A stretch of 64,000 nt of DNA, taken from Bactericera cockerelli (lineage: Eukaryota; Arthropoda; Insecta; Hemiptera; Triozidae). This document shows positions 10,371 to 21,775 of the stretch, in pieces. The translations under genes and the position numbers were made by a program. Every line of letters starts with the position of its first letter. Positions within the stretch are counted from its first letter, which is position 1. The stretch is taken from contig CM044964.1 in NCBI GenBank assembly GCA_024516035.1, forward strand, positions 10,817,624 to 10,881,623. The letters run 5' to 3'. The notes under the pieces were generated by a model. That model worked only from the letters and a program-made list of their open reading frames with translations. It made no database searches and was not told the origin of the DNA.

Positions 10371-10929
10371 ATTTTTTGATAAGTATTTTGTCTTAATAAT
10401 CTTTGACGTAGGGTTTCATGAACATAGAAATGACCAATCAAACACCGTAAAAAAAACTCCAACTTGAGAACCACCAGAAACGAAGAAATTTACTATTCAT
10501 GATTTACTACTCTATGCAAACATTACATTTCTACAAACATTACTAGTAATAAGCATATTCACTAGTAGTACGTAAAGCTCGATCTAGTTGTTGCGTAAAA
10601 CCGGTTTGATCGGAAATCTATAGATAATGTAGATATTATTATGCCTTTCTCTTTAAGATTCAACCGCCCTGACATTTGGTTGGCCTCTGTTGAAAGGGCA
10701 TAGAAGTCAGGTGTCCTGTGACTTGTACTGTACAAGAATGATATATTATGGTATCTATGTAAAAGTACATAATATGTATATGTTTCGCCGCTGTGTTGGT
10801 CTAGTGTCTAGTGGTATCGGAAGCGGAGTTGTCATGTTATATGTTATGTAGAGAGTAGCGGGTGTGCTTGGTGTTTCCCTTGAGGTTAACTTGGACAGAA
10901 GAGTGCAATGCTACGATTGTTCTTTAGAC

Positions 10930-11085
10930 CGATCTCGATCGTAGCTTCATCGATAAGGCGGCGGACTTGAAATTGGAGCTCGGTGATTCAAGTCCCGGAT
11001 TCAGCGTAAATTTAGTAAAGCTAGTTTGAGTGTTGTGACACCACGAAAGTGATTAACACAAATAATACATTTATGATAAGTTGAT
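10930..11085 (+). mobile_element. tRNA-Thr-like-headed SINE
   Basis: ACCGATCTCGATCGTAGCTT, GCGGCGGACTTGAAATTGGA and GATTCAAGTCCCGGATTCAG; tail GTGATTAACACAAATAATAC. Confidence 0.82.
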
Positions 11086-11286
11086 AACTAACTATTGCTC
11101 TTTAACATGAAGTTTTCAATATGTATGAATTTCTCATGAGGCCAGTGGTTTGAGTCCTGAGTGTGGCAAATATTTTGAAAGTCAAGTTTGAATAATTGTT
11201 TTATCACCATTGTCTTTAGAACCATGATAACTTTTCCTGTGATTTTAACAAGGAACAAGCCTATAGTTACATAGATTTTTATTTTA

Positions 11287-11475
11287 TTTTGGGGTTTACG
11301 TAACTTTTAATGCATGCATGACGGGGGCTTTACCCTCTATTATAAAACTCACAAACGGACAAGCCACCTACTTAATTAAAACTCACCCAGCCTGAGGTGA
11401 GGGGTGCTCGAAATATACTCACAAATCAGCTACTCAAATTAATCTTATCCAGCCTGAATGCAGTCGGAAAATAAT
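11287..11475 (-). mobile_element. SINE body related to the 5S-headed family
   Basis: GGGGTTTACGTAAC, GACGGGGGCTTTACCCTC and ACTCACCCAGCCTGAGGTGA are a degraded minus-strand body; the head is not clear. Confidence 0.5.
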
Positions 11476-11552
11476 TTTGTGAAAGTTAAATTATAACCGA
11501 CCGCACTAGTCAGCAGCTTTTTAAAAAATACGAAGCATTCCCATTTTTTTTT

Positions 11553-11851
11553 TTTTTAAGATGATTGTTTCACAGCCGTTTTTATTTCGTAGCCATGAAA
11601 CAGGAGCTACTGTCGACGCTTGTGGTCTGTGTTGTAGCATACCCATCCCTTAGTATGCCTCTCCTCTGAGGGGCGAGAAGTGACACAATACTTCCCAATT
11701 AGGTGCTGGGTCAACACGAGCGCACCGGAAGGTATCCCTTACAAACAACTGGTAACCAAATTCTGAATACAAATTTTGTCGACGCGGGGTTCGAACCCGG
11801 GACCTTCCGCATAGCAAGCGAGTGCTTAACCACTGAGCTATTCGTGCGCTC
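11553..11851 (-). mobile_element. tRNA-Gly-like-headed SINE, near full length
   Basis: Same family as 22199 in reverse: T tract, TTCACAGCCGTTTTTATTTC, the conserved body, and the head GTTCGAACCCGGGACCTTCC ... TAACCACTGAGCTATTCGTGCGC. Confidence 0.88.
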
Positions 11852-11989
11852 TTTGTGACTACAAATCTAGCGACAAACTATATGTAGTTATATTTTAGTA
11901 GGGCTTGGCGCTTCGTTGTAACGAAGGTCATTCAAGTCGGACTATACATCTGCAACGAAGACCAACAACCTGTATATGTGTATAGATAT

Positions 11990-12332
11990 CAGGCGTGGTC
12001 GGTGCTAAGGAGCTGCGGAACTGCAGCACCCCCAGACGAAAAAGAAAGTATTTTCTCAGGTCCTCGATCGTACTCAATGCAAATTATTACACATTTCTAG
12101 AATAACAATAAATAATTATTATGATTGGTATCGTTATTATTATCTGACCTGGTTGCAGGTTTTCAGTGAAACCCTTACAATTAACACTGCGACCTAATTA
12201 GATCTATTGTGACCAATGGTATGGTAAACAAACTCAATCTTTTCGGATACTGAAAGAGCGACTCTTTAAATCCCATTTTAGTCCGGTTTATGTGGCAGCA
12301 CCCGCGAAACATTTTCCCACCAGCCGCGCCTG
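11990..12332. mobile_element. hAT-like non-autonomous element, 'empty' copy
   Basis: Ends CAGGCGTGGTCGGTG and CACCAGCCGCGCCTG are short inverted repeats of hAT type; flanks ATAGATAT and GTAAATAT agree at 6 of 8 positions, fitting an old 8-bp target duplication. Subterminal AGCTGCGGAACTGCAGCACC and GTGGCAGCACCCGCG. Around 12145-12220 it holds a nested fragment (TGACCTGGTTGCAGG...) also seen at 13515-13600. It serves as the comparison for the exon-carrying copy at 22938. Confidence 0.8.
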
Positions 12333-12524
12333 GTAAATATTATGTATGTGCATTATTGTACATACTAGTTTTGAATAATCTGACAACCCAACAACAACCC
12401 CGGGCTAATTTGAAGGGGTAATGCGAGACGACGTCTTGGTTAGGTGTCTCCCTGTAATTTGATTCCAACACTTCCTGAACCTCGCAAATAGGAACCACCC
12501 TCATTATTATATCCAACCTCAATT

Positions 12525-12630
12525 ATTTCAGTTTGTGACCACATAATAATAAGAATCTGAGAGTTAGGTGGTAGAACATGCTTTGAGCATTAACCTCGCC
12601 TGGTGGTTACCTTCCACTAAAGAGTGTTAA
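12525..12630 (+). mobile_element. tRNA-SINE 3' half (ACTGGTAGTCAAGTGG family), split by a 5S SINE
   Basis: TTCAGTTTGTGACCACATAA, GAGAGTTAGGTGGTAGAACA and AACCTCGCCTGGTGGTTACC; its last bases resume at 12903 after the inserted 5S-headed SINE. Confidence 0.82.
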
Positions 12631-12902
12631 GCCAGCGTCGATGGCATGTTGAATACACCGGTTCCCTTCAGAACACCGAAGTTAAGCGACATCCAGCGAG
12701 GTTAAGACTTGGATGGGTGACCATTCAAATTCTAATTCTCGTGACGCTGGCTTTTCCCGGCCCCACTCAGGCTGGGTGAGGTCAATGTGAGTAGCAGGTT
12801 TGTGAGTTTCCTGCGAATGGAGGGTAAAACCCCCGTCGTGATATGACCATGGCATTTGAAAGCGACGTTAAACCCCACTTAAAAAAAAAAAAAAAAAAAA
12901 AA
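12631..12902 (+). mobile_element. 5S rRNA-headed SINE, full length, nested in a tRNA-SINE tail
   Basis: Same element as at 255-521 and about 99% identical by eye. The target duplication AAGAGTGTTA occurs just before it and directly after its A tail (12901-12910). The target is the 3' end of a tRNA-derived SINE (GGTGGTTACCTTCCACTAAAGAGT at 12602-12627, written here only as a location), so insertion order is clear. Confidence 0.93.
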
Positions 12903-13633
12903 GAGTGTTATTATATTATAGGGATTAGTACCCTTCCATCATTTCTATTTTAACCCGCAATCAGTACGGTTGTGAGAGATTTCTCTCACAATCGTATACG
13001 TTACCGTGTACTGGATACGTTACAAAACCGAACCGTACTGATTCCGGTTAACTGACAGATTTCATATAGATCAAAGAATCAAGACTCAAGAAGCTACTTC
13101 CTGCAGCTCTTGAGAACTGATTCCACTCGAGACTACACGATTCATATTTTTATGAAGCGATTCTTTTTTTATGAGCTGTCTCTACGAGTTTAACAAAGTT
13201 TAACCAGGCGCTACTTATTGATTATTAAATCAAGTAGCGCCTGTCAAGTTATGATTTATTTAATGAGGAAGTGACAAGAGGAAAATATTGAAAAATAAAA
13301 GCATAACAACGAATTGAATCCCGGAACAAGAAAAGAGAATTATAATGAAGAAACAATAGGAATTTTTTTTGATGGTAGAGAAATATTTGTTGTGATTGTT
13401 AGATTAATAAACGCTTATTCAATAAGTTATTATTTATTTAATCAGGAAGTGACTAGGTATTTAAAATATAAGTAGGTAGAGGTACCCATATACATATAAT
13501 CTATCTATGTATTATTATTATTATGTGACCTGGTTGCAGGGTTTCAGATGAAACACCTCACAATTATTAACACTGAGACCTAGTAAAATCTATTGTGATC
13601 AGGTTTCTATCTATATATATAAATATAGCTTGG

Positions 13634-13820
13634 GTGGGTGGAAGAGATTGCCATAGGCAATAACCCCGCCCTTTAGTTAGGACATATGTATATATTTTAT
13701 TTATTTTTTCTTGTTTATATTATTAATATTGTCAATTTTATATTTAATTTTTACCATTATCTGTCTGTATATATGTTCTACTAATTAAGAGTTTCTAAAA
13801 AAAAAAAAAAAAAAAAAAAT
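13634..13820 (+). mobile_element. LINE 3' end (GATTGCC...GGCAAT family) with long A tail
   Basis: TGGGTGGAAGAGATTGCCAT, CCCGCCCTTTAGTTAGGACA, then AGAGTTTCTAAAAAAA with a 23-A run. Very similar to 2183-2374 over its length. Confidence 0.83.
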
Positions 13821-13831
13821 AGCTCTATACA

Positions 13832-14030
13832 TAACCGACTGGTAGTCAAGTGGTTAAGGCGCTAGTCTGGTAATGCAGGTAGATCCGTTGGTTCGAATAC
13901 CACCTAGTGCATGAATTTTTCCTCATGAATTTGAGTTTGTAACCTACAGGAAGATAATAATAAGACTCTGAGGGTTAGGTGGTAGAAAATACTTTGAGTG
14001 GTTGATTACCTTCCACTATATTTAGAATCA
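13832..14030 (+). mobile_element. tRNA-headed SINE (ACTGGTAGTCAAGTGG family)
   Basis: GACTGGTAGTCAAGTGGTTA, GCGCTAGTCTGGTAATGCAG and TTGGTTCGAATACCACC form the head; the body contains GAGTTTGTAACCTACAGG and GACTCTGAGGGTTAGGTGG. Confidence 0.85.
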
Positions 14031-15423
14031 ATAATAAATTCAAGGCATTTATTTACTCGTACACTTGGGCCAATTTTGTGTAGTAAAATAAAATTGTGAT
14101 ACACTCACATAGGTAAATTTAATCAAAATTACACAAAAACGCCTGAACTGTAAAAAGAACTGAAAATTAATTACAAGGAGGAAAAAACATTTATTTACGA
14201 GTATTTATATATACATATATCTAATGTATGTTATCATCATAATCCCCAGCATAATAATAGAGGTAAAAAAATGAATTATATTTTATTGCCATCATATTGG
14301 ATAAATTATGAAAGGTTTACCTATCTCATAAAACATGAAATAAATTTTTATTATCTACTTATTTTCTATGAATCCGCCCAGCAGTCGTAACTCAAAGATG
14401 TGAAAGCTATTTAATATAATTAATCTGATCGCTTTAAATGCCGACTTGATACTCAAGGCATGATTCATCAAGGTCGATTGTAGAAAGGACTATTGGAAGC
14501 TTTATTGATTTGAAAATGGTACTTTAAATCGAATATATTTTTATGATTATAAAGGGTGCATATGACCTGGGAATATATGTATTAGCACTCTCATAATACC
14601 CAAATCTCCATTTCAACTCGTTCTAGATTTCTAGAAACCACCCTCACTCTCATAATCCCCAAATTTCCTTTTCAACCGTCACATAACGCAGTCCGATTGG
14701 TTATACTTTACCAATTGGTGCTACAGCATTTGGCCTCCTTAACTATTCTCCTCCATTCTGACCGGTTTTTGGCTTTCGCTTCCCATCCTGTCACTCTCAT
14801 TGTCTTTAAATCTTCCTCCAGTCCTTATATCGGCATTACCAGAGTAAAAAGAAATTAATAGAATTCCAAAAGCGAGGGAGTCTCTTAGTAATGCTGAGCT
14901 ACTCACAAAAATGTGAAAAAGCCTCGTGCTTCACCACAAATTAATTATACTTCAACTTAGTAATTTATTCTTTCCCCCTCAAACTCCATCTCATGTCCTT
15001 CTAAATCTTATACAATACAGATTCCAGACGGTGCACACACAATGGCCAAAGATTCTACACGGAAGTGAAAAAAAATTGAATCTTTTTCCACTGAAATCAT
15101 TATTCCTTAAGCCATAATAAACCACCCACCCACAACACCGACACAACACACAACACCAAAGTGCTTCAGGCCACAAAAAACTCTTCTTTGTTTGACTGTC
15201 CTAAACCAGGGTAAATAATTGGCTATTAACGCGAGAAACTAAGTTCGCGATTTTCAAATTGAAAAGTCAAAACACAAAAAAGAACGTCGATGAAAAAAAA
15301 AAAAAAAAAGAAGAAGAAAAAAAAAAAAAATGCTACAACACTGCCGCACGATTAGCTCCGAGGTAAGATACTTGCACGACAAAATTTGTTTTCAAATTTT
15401 GATTACAGTTCTTTGTATTAAGG
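14031..15423. other. AT-rich intergenic stretch, no gene seen
   Basis: No repeat family in this window accounts for it except A-rich runs at 15295-15335. Short open frames near 14930-15170 show no recognisable motif. Confidence 0.55.
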
Positions 15424-15562
15424 ATTGGGTGGAAGAGATTGCCAAAGGCAATAACCCCGCCCTTTAGTTAGGATATATAATATATTATGTATATATTTAT
15501 TTTTTTTTCTTTATTTTTTTCTTCTTTTATATTGTATATTAATTTGTAATTATCTGTGTTGT
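15424..15562 (+). mobile_element. LINE 3' end (GATTGCC...GGCAAT family), no A tail
   Basis: GGTTGGGTGGAAGAGATTGCC region and TTTAGTTAGGATATATAATA; a TACAGGGTGG element follows directly at 15564. Confidence 0.78.
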
Positions 15563-15563
15563 A

Positions 15564-16007
15564 TACAGGGTGGTGCAAAAGTCTGGAAACCCCTGAATAA
15601 CTTTCGAATGCTTTCTTCGGTAAAATTAAAAAAAAATTGTATGGTAAACCGGGCTAATAAGACCTTCTTTTAGAGTGGGGTCGACTTTTGTTACCGGCCC
15701 CCATGTCGGGTTTAGGGGGGCCAACTTCATTTTTTTAAATACGAACCCCCACCTTGCGATACATTTTTGGAAAGGTCTTAATACATTATTTTTTAAAAAT
15801 AATGTATTTTTAATACATTGGTGCAAATTTTATTTTTTTAAGATTAACTGTTTGGAAATGGCGTCCAACTTTGTGTATGCAGTAAAGTCTGGAAACCCCT
15901 GAATATCTTTCGAAAGGGCTTTCTCAGTAAATTTCAAAACGGCCCTTAGTTCAAGCTTTTATCAAAAATTACTTTTATTTTCCACTATACGCTAGTCGCA
16001 CCCTGTA
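15564..16007. mobile_element. MITE-like element with TACAGGGTG ends
   Basis: Starts TACAGGGTGGTGCAAAAGTC and ends GCGCACCCTGTA-like (GTCGCACCCTGTA). Contains two direct copies of a 50-nt segment beginning GTCTGGAAACCCCTGAATA (15581, 15889), with a non-homologous middle. Its right end is the start of the tandem array 15932-16435. Confidence 0.72.
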
Positions 16008-16435
16008 TATAAATACATTTATTTCAAATTACAAAGTTCAAAACGGCCCTTAGTTCAGGCCAAAAATTACTTTTATTTTCCACTATGCGCTAGTCACACC
16101 CTGTATATAAATTCATTTATTTCAAATTACAAAGTTCAAAACGGCCCTTAGTTCAGGCCAAAAATTACTTTTATTTTCCAATATGCGCTAGTCACACCCT
16201 GTATATAAATTCATTTATTTCAAATCACAAAGTTCAAAACGGCCCTTAGATCAGTCCAAAAATTACTTTTATTTTCCACTATGCGCTAGTCACACCCTGT
16301 ATATAAATACATATTCAAATTACAAAGTTCAAAACGGCTCTTAGTTCAGGCCAAAAATTACTTTTATTTTCCACTGTACGCTAGTCGCACCCTGTACATA
16401 AATTCATTTATTTAAAATTACAAAATTTCAATTTG
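15932..16435. repeat. tandem array of the right end of a TACAGGGTG-type MITE
   Basis: Five units of 95-104 bp, each with TTCAAAACGGCCCTTAGTTC, CTTTTATTTTCCACTATGCG and ACACCCTGTATATAAAT. Each repeat therefore carries one transposon terminus plus flanking DNA (AAATTCATTTATTTCAAATT). Confidence 0.92.
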
Positions 16436-16753
16436 GTAGAAGTTAACCAGACAAGGTTGAATCGGTCGATTAGGCGCGAATAAGTGATCGGAAAATCGAA
16501 GAAAGAGGCAACAATGTAGCAGAGCAAAAAGACAGTTCTGTAGAGTGCAAATTATAGGTTTGCTCTAAAAAATAACAATAAAAATCCTATTAGTACCTAC
16601 TTTATTAATAGTCACCGTGACATAGTGGATCGTACAGTCAGATGACTCGGGTTTGAATTCCGATTGGTTATGAAATTTTCCTCTCTGAACTTTAAGGCCG
16701 AATCATGAAACAGGATTAACTATCTTAGATTTGTTAATCCAAGCCACTATCAC

Positions 16754-16980
16754 TTTTTTTTTTTTTTTGGTTTAACGTCGCTTTCAACTACATGGTCATA
16801 TCACGACGGGGGTGTTACCCTCCATTCGCAGGAAACTCACAAACCTGCTACCCACATTAACCTCACCCAGCCTGGGTTGGGCCGGAATGCCAGCATCACG
16901 AAGTCTTCACCTCGCTGGACGTTGCTTAACTTCGGTGATCCAACGAGAACCGGTGCATTCAACGCGCCATCGACGCTGGC
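16754..16980 (-). mobile_element. 5S-headed SINE, complete but shortened
   Basis: Reverse orientation: T tract, AACGTCGCTTTCAACTACAT, the CCCAGCCTGGGTTGGG core, then the reverse of the 5S-like head ending at GACGCTGGC. CTATCAC with following T residues occurs on both sides and is a likely target duplication. Confidence 0.85.
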
Positions 16981-17394
16981 TTCTATCACTTTTAACAGTT
17001 GATATCTAGTACAACTTCTCACTTTTCTGTTTATAGGTACTGATTAAAAAAGAGAGGTTAGTTGATGGCATGGATACTCAGAACTATTGCTTGCTGATGA
17101 GAGCAAATAAGCTCGAAACAGCTGTCCAGGTACTACGTTCTAATATTCATGTACATCTAGTACAACTTCTCACTTTTCTGTTTATAGTGATTATACTGAT
17201 ATACCTAAATGCGCTGTTATTTGGTTGAAATTGACACCAGAGTGCGTGATAAGGTATAGTGTAAAATTAGTAAATCTAATCCTGGTCCACTCAATCCACG
17301 AACCTCTTGAGGAAAAGTGAGGAACATAGCCGGGATTCGAACCAGCAAGTTTCAGCACCAGAGGAAGCAGTACAGTGATTTTTTTTTTTTTTTT

Positions 17395-17748
17395 TTTTTT
17401 TCTTTTTGGGGGTAGGGATGCCCGGGAGGTAAAATCCTCTCTTACTCCCAACATTAAAAGTCCCACTCTTATTGGAGTGTGAGTGTCAATGCTGAGATTA
17501 GGACGAATACTGTCGTAGTGACAATAGACAGTGTGGGGATGATGTACACCACTCGGAGAGGGTAGAGGACCCTCTCAGGATGATGCAAACCGACCCACAA
17601 GTACAGTGAGGTTAGATTTGGTAAATGACCAATTGACCAACCAGATTCTATTCTCCACCCATCGTGGACGGGTAATGAATGGTGAATGAGCTAACGTGGG
17701 TCGCTTGTTTATAATTTACGACTCTCTGACGAATGGTGAGTGTGACGC

Positions 17749-17783
<35 letters not shown>
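17395..17783 (+). repeat. interspersed repeat with long A tail
   Basis: A segment with GTAGGGATGCCCGGGAGGTA and ACTCGGAGAGGGTAGAGGAC ending in a 31-A run after GTGACGCCT (17753-17780) is a retroposed copy of an unidentified sequence. A tRNA-like head in reverse (GGGATTCGAACCAGCAAG at 17330-17350) precedes it after a T tract. Confidence 0.65.
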
Positions 17784-17906
17784 CTATTGAATATTTGTTT
17801 CAGAAATTTCAACCATGTCATACATAGGTATTATAAAATCTCTGTATTTTGTATTAAAAAAATTAAACTGTGAACCAAAGACAGGATTCTCATTGATTTG
17901 AAGGGC

Positions 17907-18117
17907 ACTGGTAGTCAAGTGAGTAACGCGCTAGTCTGGTAATCCAAGTAGCGTAAGGATCCGTTGCTTTGAATCCCACCCAGTGCATGAATGTTTCCTT
18001 ATTAATTTGAGTTTGTGGCCACATAATAATAAGACTCTAGGGTTAGGTGGTAGAAAATGCTTTGAGCATTAACCTCGCCTGGTGGTTACCTTCCACTAAA
18101 GAGTATTATTAATCTAT
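17907..18117 (+). mobile_element. tRNA-headed SINE (ACTGGTAGTCAAGTGG family), full length
   Basis: CACTGGTAGTCAAGTGAGTA head, ATCCCACCCAGTGC, body TTGAGTTTGTGGCCACATAA and the end ACCTCGCCTGGTGGTTACCT, then ACTAAAGAGTATTATTA. Confidence 0.87.
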
Positions 18118-18377
18118 AAGTAGTACTCTGCATGTTTTATTAGTCACTCTGATCTGAAGTCTGAAGGTATAATTTTATTTATTATACTTGTTTAAGGAAA
18201 ATCGGCGAAATACCCGTCTTCAGTGACCTAGGTAGGTCCTAGATGTCAAATAGGCGTTAAGGAAAAAACAGAAGGAAAATAAACCCGGAATTCTGATTGC
18301 CAAGACAAAACCAGACCGTTTCAAGGAAAAGCTGGAAAGGCTGGTAAAACCATTATGTTCATATATTCAATAATAAT

Positions 18378-18590
18378 AATAACACTCTTTAGCGGAAGGC
18401 AACTGCCAGGCGAGGTTGATGCTCAAAGAAATTTCTTTCACCTATCCCTTAGAGTCTTTCTATTTTGGGTCACAAACTCAAATTAATGAGGAAAAATTCA
18501 TGCACTCAGTGAGATTCGAACCAACGGATTCCTACGCTACCTGGTTTACCAGACAGCGCGTTAACCACTTAAGTACCAGTGCACTGGTTC
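18378..18590 (-). mobile_element. tRNA-headed SINE (ACTGGTAGTCAAGTGG family), full length
   Basis: ATAACACTCTTTAGCGGAAG at its 3' end and CCACTTAAGTACCAGTGCAC at its head, both reverse complement; 260 bp from the oppositely oriented copy at 17907. Confidence 0.87.
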
Positions 18591-18775
18591 TATGTAGCTA
18601 CAGGACAGCTAGAATTATGGAATAGCTACAACAAATAGTTTTCTGGGATATAAAAAAGAAACTCATGTTCATTTTTTTAAACACCTAATTAATTTGGCGG
18701 TAAAATTGAGGTGAGTTCTCTAGCAGGACAGTGGTCTTCGAAATCAGCCAGACTCTTTTCTTTTCAAACAATCGA

Positions 18776-19110
18776 AACGGTAGCGCAGTGGTCAAGGAGT
18801 CTGGTAATCCAGCGGTCGCGGGTTCAAAACCCAGCCGGTACATGACAAGTTATCCTACAATTTGGGATTTTGACCACATAATAATGTGGTCAAAATCCCA
18901 AAATGGAATGCCGAAGGCAATATCACCACCCTTGATCAGGCTTTGTTTATATTTATTTCATAACTTATTACCATGTTCATTGTATAAAAAAAAAATGTAA
19001 ATAAAGCTTGATCCAATGGTTTATAAATAAATAATAATGTGTCTGGGGCTTACTGCTGGAAGTGCTGGAATAATGGGACTCATTAGTCCTAATCGGGCAG
19101 AATAAATTAG
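18776..19110 (+). mobile_element. tRNA-headed SINE with hairpin body
   Basis: ACGGTAGCGCAGTGGTCAAG and GTCGCGGGTTCAAAACCCAG form the head. The body contains a perfect 19-bp hairpin (18861-18879 with 18884-18902), then GAATGCCGAAGGCAATATCA and CCACCCTTGATCAGG, a tail resembling the LINE 3' tails in this window. Confidence 0.8.
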
Positions 19111-19802
19111 GCGATATTATTATTATTCTTCTCTTTATTTCCTTTGTTGATTTGTTATTGCTTGTTATAGGATTGACCAAGTAGCGAAATTCATTTACCT
19201 GGTGTATTTCTTCATTATTTATTATTATTACTAACAATGATATATTTAATCCTATTTAATATTGACCCTGAATAGAAGTGTCTTCCCAGACGGAAGTGAA
19301 AGGATGAGTATTGGGTTCTTATCTATAAATAAGACAATATATAAATAAGTACATAGAAGAGTAATAGGTACTTATCTATAAATAAGACAATATATAAATA
19401 AGAACATACATAAATACAGTGTACATAATATAATATGTATATTGGCAAATTTAAATTCAAAATATAACAGCAACCAGAATGGCCTTGACGGGTTTGTTGA
19501 AGAAGTTAAGCGGTAGTAAACTTAATTATGTACCATGGCTAAATACCTGAGGAAATTGGTTTACCTCTGGGTCCTATACATAGGTACATAATAATTACAT
19601 ACGAGTATAGTGTCCGTAAATAGTGTCCGTAATGGTCCGTATTGTTGGTGTAGGTTCCAAAATATTGTGTATGCATTTTATTTTATTATTTCGCAAGCAT
19701 TTTGCTTTTTACAAAAAAAAAAAAAAAATCACTTTTTCTCAACCCATCCTTCTTAAACTTGTCGACTCGTCCTTCAAACGCCTTCTATGGATTATTAAAT
19801 AC

Positions 19803-20045
19803 AAGCAGGCTGTCGCCCGCTTTGCGGGCCGAGGCATGGCCGTGAAAGCAAAAAATCCTTTTTCGCCAATGGCAGGTGTTGTAGTGGGAATTTCGAAAAA
19901 TCCCGTCTTATTGCACATCTAGACTATAAGACAAAGCTACCTACCAAATTTCAGCTTCCTAGGACTTACGGTTTGGGCTGTAGAGCGATGATCAGTCAGT
20001 GGTCAGTGGTCAGTGGTCAGTGAGTGTCTTTGACATTTATATATA
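19803..20045 (+). repeat. interspersed repeat (GCCCGCTTTGCGGGC family)
   Basis: Contains the palindrome GCCCGCTTTGCGGGC, CTACCAAATTTCAGCTTCCT and GTTTGGGCTGTAGAGCGATG, ending in a (GTCAGTG)n run. A second copy lies inverted at 49446-49678, nearly identical. Confidence 0.85.
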
Positions 20046-20187
20046 GAGATATTATTAAATAATTCATTTATGCTATGGTTGCATATAATTATATGTATAT
20101 AAAATCTTTTATTAAAAAATAATCCGTTTGTGTAGGTGTGTGTTTTGTATGTAATTATGTTAGGTGTGTCTGGTTTTTAATTTGGAT

Positions 20188-20395
20188 TTAAGGTCGCTTT
20201 CAACTGCATGGTCATATCACGACGGGGGTGTTACCCTGCATTCGCAGGAAACTCACAAAGGTATTACCGACATTACCCTCTACCAAACTGGGTTGGGTCG
20301 GAATGCCAGCATCACGAAGTCTTCATCTCGATAGACGTTGCTTAACTTCGGTAACCCTACGAGAACCGGTGGATTGAACGCGCCATCAGCACTGG
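20188..20395 (-). mobile_element. 5S-headed SINE, diverged
   Basis: Minus-strand copy with GTCGCTTTCAACTGCATGGT, a degraded CCAAACTGGGTTGGG core and a 5S-like end (GTTGCTTAACTTCGGTAACC). It sits about 75 bp from an oppositely oriented copy at 20469. Confidence 0.8.
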
Positions 20396-20468
20396 AGTAA
20401 AGTTTGTTTATCCATCCAAGTATAACTGGAGAATCACAATTCCAATTATTGAGCTCATTTTTTTAAAT

Positions 20469-20665
20469 TTGTTCTCGTTGGATCACTGAAGTTAAGCAAC
20501 GTCCATCGAGGTGAGGAATTCGTGATGCTGGCATTCCAACCCAACCCAGGCTGGGTGAGGTTAATATGGATGGGTAGCAGGTTTGTGAGTTTCCTGCGAA
20601 TGGAGGGTAACATCCCCGTCGTGATATGACCATGTAGTTGAAAGCGACGTTAAATAAAAATTAAA
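20469..20665 (+). mobile_element. 5S-headed SINE, 5' truncated
   Basis: Plus-strand copy starting inside the 5S head (GATCACTGAAGTTAAGCAAC) with the CCCAGGCTGGGTGAGGTTAA core and the GTCGTGATATGACCATG tail. Forms a tail-outward inverted pair with 20188-20395. Confidence 0.82.
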
Positions 20666-20699
20666 ATAAAAGTTAAAGCACTTCGCTTTCAAGTACAGG

Positions 20700-20895
20700 A
20701 CATATCACGACGGGGATGATACCCACCATTTGCTGGGCAAAGGATGGAAATACTCAAATTAACTTTAACCAGCCTGAGTAGGGGAGAAAAAACAGCAAAA
20801 TGAGCGTTGTCATGATGACCAAGGATGGATTCAAAACCAGAACTGTCACCAATCCATGTCTTCACCACCCTGGACGTTGCTTAACTTCAGTGATC
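20700..20895 (-). mobile_element. 5S-headed SINE, strongly diverged
   Basis: ATATCACGACGGGGATGATACCC, AACTTTAACCAGCCTGAG and TGGACGTTGCTTAACTTC are recognisable pieces of the same family in minus orientation. Confidence 0.6.
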
Positions 20896-21391
20896 GGATT
20901 ACACAGGATACCTACTTACTACCTTTGTGACATATTTGGTCAAAATAAAAACACGATTATTTATATCGAGTACAAACTAATTATTTTACAAATCATTTGA
21001 TAACCACAGGCCATTTTGGGATGCGGTAGTTCCAAATTTATAACTATGCGGTAGTAAGGGTTTAGTCAAGGTTTATTTTCATAGGTATACGAGTATGTTG
21101 TATCAGATCTATAATAATTCATTGGTTGACCAACAATTAATTGAGGAGTTTGAATTCAATAATGATTTATAATAATGTTGCCAAATGAAATACCATTGCT
21201 TTGAGATAGTTAGTTCGGTATTTTAGTTTAATATCAAATAAGAAATATGCAGCGACTTTATATTTTGGCTAATTGCCTGAGGTAATTTATCTGACAAACA
21301 AAAATGTAATATCGGTTGAGGAAACATTATTATTTCCTCTATTTGTTAATAGTTTTTATATAGATACATAAAATGACATCACATCCGGTAG

Positions 21392-21514
21392 CTAACACCT
21401 AAAGAAGTTACCGAAATCATTTCTAAAAGAATCTTAAGCTATATTAATAGCTTTGATCTCTTTCAGAGTTACAGGGGCAAGTCACAAAAGATCTATTTAA
21501 GGTTGAAGTGACAT
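21392..21514 (+). pseudogene. LINE ORF2 C-terminal tail fragment
   Basis: Plus frame LTPKEVTEIISKRILSYINS then FDLFQSYRGKSQKIYLRLK and a stop, followed by AGCTTTCGTAGCCGA. Same C-terminal tail as the minus-strand LINE at 38880. Confidence 0.6.
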
Positions 21515-21775
21515 AGAGCTTTCGTAGCCGATAGCCCTACTTATACCAATACCAACACAGTGTTTTATTCTTTAACTAGCTGTTTTCCCGTACTCCGTGG
21601 CATGAACTTTAAATTCAAAGCATGACCGTCATACACACCTAGATTCCACAGTGATTTTTGTAATTTTCTCAGGGAGCTTGAACTAGTTTTGCTTTCTGTT
21701 ACAGATAACAGACATTTCCTTAAATAGCTACGCCGCCGCCGTCAGTTTACTCGGACCAGTGTATTTCACTGGAAG

